Shown one piece after another: positions 61,478 to 64,000 of a DNA stretch of 64,000 nt (the first letter of the stretch is position 1; each line of letters begins with the position of its first letter). The stretch comes from Velthaea sp965214335. GTDB lineage: Bacteria; Vulcanimicrobiota; Vulcanimicrobiia; Vulcanimicrobiales; Vulcanimicrobiaceae. The DNA lies in assembly GCA_965214335.1 (NCBI GenBank), contig CBDCBO010000013.1, positions 1 through 64,000 on the forward strand, written 5' to 3'. A model generated the notes under the pieces. The model saw nothing but the letters and a program-made list of their open reading frames with translations. It ran no database searches and was not told the origin of the DNA. Both the position numbers and the translations under genes were made by a program.

Positions 61478-61678
61478 ATGTTGGGTGAAAAAGCGGCCCG
61501 AGCTTGGTATCTCCTGCTGCTGGTACCGTTTTTCGCACTGCTGTGCCCAGTGTATTTACGCGCGACACCGATGCTTGCCGGAATTCCGTTTTTTTACTGG
61601 TATCAATTCGGGCTGCTGTTCGTCTCTGCCGGTCTGACCGGAATCGTGTACGTTGCCACGCGAGACGGCCGCCGGTGA
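61478..61678 (+). CDS. DUF3311 small membrane protein, partner of SSS symporter
   Basis: This is a 66-residue protein with two transmembrane helices: LLLLVPFFALLCPVYLRATP, then GIPFFYWYQFGLLFVSAGLTG. The short P-x-FYWYQ segment between them is the family hallmark. DUF3311 genes usually precede sodium:solute symporter genes and may be a small subunit of them. I chose the ATG at 61478 (GAGGAGG closely upstream, length typical); earlier starts would add a charged extension. The stop overlaps the GTG of the symporter (GTGA). Confidence 0.8.
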   Translation: MLGEKAARAWYLLLLVPFFALLCPVYLRATPMLAGIPFFYWYQFGLLFVSAGLTGIVYVATRDGRR

Positions 61679-63174
61679 TCGATCCCATCGCCCTGACGGT
61701 CTTCATCGGCTTGTTTGGGCTCGTTACGGGATTGGGATTTTTCGCCGCGCGGTGGAAGCAGGGCGATTTACGGCTTCTCGACGAGTGGGCCTTGGGCGGC
61801 CGGCGATTTGGTACGCTCGTCGTTTGGTTTCTCTTGGGCGGCGATCTCTATACCGCGTATACCTTCATCGCCGTTCCGGCGTTGATGTACGGCGCCGGTG
61901 CCGCCGGATTTTTTGCCGTACCTTACACGGTTCTCGCCTACCCGATCGCGTTTATGCTCATGCCGCGACTATGGTCGATCGCCCGCCAGCATGGGTACAT
62001 CACCGCGGCCGACGTTATTTACGGCACCTACGGTAGCCGTGCGCTCGAACTCGCCGTCGCGCTTACGGGAATCTTAGCGACGCTACCATATATCGCACTG
62101 CAACTCGTCGGGATACAAGTCGTTCTGGCGGCACTGGGCATCCGGGGCTCCGGACTGGCGGCCGATCTACCGCTCATCATTGCCTTCCTCATTTTAGCGG
62201 TATACACGTATACGAGCGGCTTGCGCGCTCCGGCGCTCATCGCGTTCGTCAAAGATACGCTGATCTACATTACCATCGCCGTTGCGGTGGTCGTGATTCC
62301 GCTCAAGCTCGGCGGTTTCGGCCATATCTTCGCGCAGGCTCAGGCGGCGCTGGCAGCCCGTCCAAAGCCCGGCTCGATTATTTTGGGAACCTCCGGTTTC
62401 AGCGCGTATGCGACGCTCGCGCTCGGTTCCGCCATGGCGCTCTTCCTCTATCCCCACAGCGTTACTGCACTGCTGAGCGCACGCAGCGCCGACGTGATTC
62501 GGCGTAATGCGGCGCTCCTGCCGGCATATAGCTTGTTGCTGGCGCTCATTGCGCTGTTGGGCTTCATGGCGATCGCGGCGGGCATCACACCAAGCAGTCC
62601 CAATTTCGCCGTACCCGACCTGTTTCGGGCGATGTTCCCGAGTTGGTTCGTGGGTTTCGCCTTCGCGGCTATCGCGATCGGCGCACTCGTACCGGCCGCC
62701 ATCATGTCGATTGCTGCCGGCAATCTTGTCGCGCGTAACATCTATTGCCAATATTTCGATCGAAACGCCAGTCCCGCTCGCGAGTCGCAAGTCGCAAAAC
62801 TCGTATCGCTGGCGGTAAAATTTGGTGCCGTCGTCTGCATTCTCATCATTCCGCAACAGTATGCCATTAATTTGCAATTGCTGGGCGGAGTAGCGATTCT
62901 GCAAACGTTTCCGGCCATCGCATTCGGTTTATTTTCGCGTTGGTTTCACCATCGTGCGCTGTTGGCCGGCTGGGGTACGGGGATGGTGCTGGGCGGCCTG
63001 ATGGTCGGCGCGCAACACTTCACGGCAATCTATCCGCTACGACTGGGCGGTTTCGTTCTGCCGTTATATACGGCACTTGCGGCGCTCGTGGCCAATATCG
63101 TGGTCGCCGTCGTACTCACCCCGCTGTGCGACCGGCTACGCGTACCGCGCCGCACGGCGGCCGCGTACGTTTAG
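61675..63174 (+). CDS. Sodium:solute symporter (SSS family), MctP-like
   Basis: This is a 499-residue transporter with about 13 helices. It has LDEWALGGRRFGTLVVWFLLGGDLYTAYTF (helix 1-2 SSS pattern), TSGLRAPALIAFVKDTLIY (the conserved T-x-G-x-R-x-V-x-x-x-D motif, here GLRAPALIAFVKD) and ALVPAAIMSIAAGNLVARN (A-x-MSSxxx). Paired with DUF3311 it resembles monocarboxylate carriers such as MctP/MctC that import acetate, pyruvate or lactate. GTG at 61675. The stop overlaps the stop of the convergent epimerase gene by four bases. Substrate class inferred from gene pairing. Confidence 0.87.
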   Translation: MIDPIALTVFIGLFGLVTGLGFFAARWKQGDLRLLDEWALGGRRFGTLVVWFLLGGDLYTAYTFIAVPALMYGAGAAGFFAVPYTVLAYPIAFMLMPRLWSIARQHGYITAADVIYGTYGSRALELAVALTGILATLPYIALQLVGIQVVLAALGIRGSGLAADLPLIIAFLILAVYTYTSGLRAPALIAFVKDTLIYITIAVAVVVIPLKLGGFGHIFAQAQAALAARPKPGSIILGTSGFSAYATLALGSAMALFLYPHSVTALLSARSADVIRRNAALLPAYSLLLALIALLGFMAIAAGITPSSPNFAVPDLFRAMFPSWFVGFAFAAIAIGALVPAAIMSIAAGNLVARNIYCQYFDRNASPARESQVAKLVSLAVKFGAVVCILIIPQQYAINLQLLGGVAILQTFPAIAFGLFSRWFHHRALLAGWGTGMVLGGLMVGAQHFTAIYPLRLGGFVLPLYTALAALVANIVVAVVLTPLCDRLRVPRRTAAAYV

Positions 63175-64000
63175 GTAATCGCACGCTGCCCGGCACCGAC
63201 ACGAATGCGCATGATCAGCGTCTGTGAAGCGCCGGGCGCGATGAGCAGCAAACCCGGCTTTGTCGTAAACTCGCCATCAAAACCGACGGGGCTCGCATAG
63301 CCGTGCCACGGTTCGATGCAGAGAAAGTCGGCGCCCGGCTTCGACCACAAGCCCAGTTGCGCGAATGATTCGTCCCAGCTCACTTCGATTTCGGGCGCAC
63401 CGGGCGCCGAGTAACGTACCGACCGGCTCGCGATACGGTCCATGACGATCGCATCGGCCTCGAACAACGCCTCTTCGAGTTCGAGCACACGGCCCTCGAT
63501 TGGAGTCGGGAATGTTTCGAGCTGTAACAGACCGTCCTGCAAACGCCGGATTGGCTCCGGCTCAGCTTGCTCGAAGCGCAGCGTATGGTCGGCCTTGGGA
63601 ATACCGGCGACCAGCGGCCAACGGAACGCGGGGTGCGCGCCGATCGACGCCGGCAATACCGTTTGTGCGGGATTAGCGAGTGTGTAGCGCACTTCGAGCG
63701 TTTCGTCGCCGAGCGTGTAACAGATCTCGAGGCGGAAGGCGAACGGATACATCGTGTGTGTCCGCGCGTCATCGCTTAATTGGAGCCCGCACCGGCCGGA
63801 GCTGTGGTCCAACCACGTGAAGCGGCTGCGGCGCGCGAAGCCGTGCCGCGTCAGCGGATACGACGCTCCCGCATGATGCAGTGCATCGCCGGCCAGCTGA
63901 CCCACGATCGGAAACAGATTCGGCGCATGTTGCGGCCAGGCGGCTTCGGCTCCCCACAGCATCTCGCCATAGTCCGCATGGCGCAGCGAAACTAATTGCG
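63171..64000 (-). CDS. Aldose 1-epimerase/LacX-like protein (5' end outside window)
   Basis: The frame is open through the right edge, so the start is missing. The visible product begins LVSLRHADYGEMLWGAEAAW, continues HAPNLFPIVGQLAGDAL, TRHGFARRSRF, SIGAHPAFRWPL (conserved catalytic-type His region) and CIEPWHGYASPVG (Glu and Trp of the sugar site). These match the LacX/galactose-mutarotase-like family, which interconverts alpha and beta anomers of aldoses. About 276 residues are present, so only some 10-20 are missing. It is convergent with the symporter gene and may serve sugar use. Confidence 0.85.
   Translation of the reverse strand, partial: QLVSLRHADYGEMLWGAEAAWPQHAPNLFPIVGQLAGDALHHAGASYPLTRHGFARRSRFTWLDHSSGRCGLQLSDDARTHTMYPFAFRLEICYTLGDETLEVRYTLANPAQTVLPASIGAHPAFRWPLVAGIPKADHTLRFEQAEPEPIRRLQDGLLQLETFPTPIEGRVLELEEALFEADAIVMDRIASRSVRYSAPGAPEIEVSWDESFAQLGLWSKPGADFLCIEPWHGYASPVGFDGEFTTKPGLLLIAPGASQTLIMRIRVGAGQRAIT

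Noticed and set aside
1..64000. tRNA, rRNA, CRISPR array, insertion sequence or phage genes
   Set aside because: Gaps were read for T-loop-like GGTTCGAAT motifs, regular short repeats and transposase motifs; none was found.

Overview
The window is 64 kb of GC-rich, densely packed bacterial chromosome. Genes often overlap by 1-4 bases (ATGA, GTGA, TTGA junctions), and GTG and TTG starts are common. It encodes a flagellum, an FliA/WhiG-type sigma factor, a membrane H+-pyrophosphatase and a wide-spectrum GHxx/exopolysaccharide gene set. A perfect Gram-positive-type SOS operator lies upstream of recA. The source is probably a motile, envelope-rich bacterium from a deep-branching high-GC phylum. 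An Eremiobacterota/Vulcanimicrobiota-like lineage is a guess from gene content only; no rRNA gene is present to test it.

Layout. (1) 1-8.3 kb: the tail of a PAS/coiled-coil sensor, then a minus-strand flagellar operon fliF-fliG-fliH-fliI-fliJ-motE-like, preceded by purA. fliI is interrupted by two single-base insertions. (2) 8.35-20.9 kb, minus strand: an exopolysaccharide locus transcribed as wzz, a CpsD-like ATPase, wzx, wecG-like transferase, a GT4-GT2 fusion and a wzy/ligase. Two tandem GH16 lipoproteins follow on the same strand. No priming glycosyltransferase is in view. (3) 21.2-40.9 kb, plus strand: a biosynthetic cluster. It holds an acyltransferase-3, a KS-AT-ACP-aminotransferase-C-A-PCP megasynthase, a C-A-PCP-TE synthetase with a cysteine in the thioesterase nucleophile position, two paralogous cupin/JmjC-type oxygenases, a secreted alpha/beta hydrolase, an A-PCP protein with only half a condensation domain, and a DUF6492-like glycosyltransferase. 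(4) 41.2-47 kb: a third GH16 lipoprotein, two LuxR/NarL-type regulators without the phospho-acceptor Asp, a GH125 mannosidase and a Sfp/EntD-type phosphopantetheinyl transferase that could activate the carrier proteins of region 3. (5) 47-57 kb, minus strand: recX, recA, ftsY, a second flagellar block (flhB-C-like, fliK, a small protein, fliA), cheB, cheR, a lone DppB-type permease and a geranylgeranyl-reductase-like flavoprotein. (6) 57.4-64 kb: K+-independent H+-PPase, APC permease, DoxX-like protein, a DUF3311 + SSS symporter pair and the end of an aldose-1-epimerase.

How the parts fit. The cluster in region 3 most simply makes a beta-amino-acylated peptide. The KS-AT-ACP module extends a starter with malonyl, the aminotransferase aminates the beta-keto group, and two condensation modules whose hand-read adenylation codes are identical and glycine-like add two residues before release. 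The A-PCP protein has an aliphatic-type code and probably supplies or tailors another residue, with the two oxygenases as candidate hydroxylases. No dedicated starter-loading enzyme is visible. The product is unknown. Its position between exopolysaccharide synthesis and polysaccharide hydrolase genes suggests, but does not show, a surface or biofilm role.
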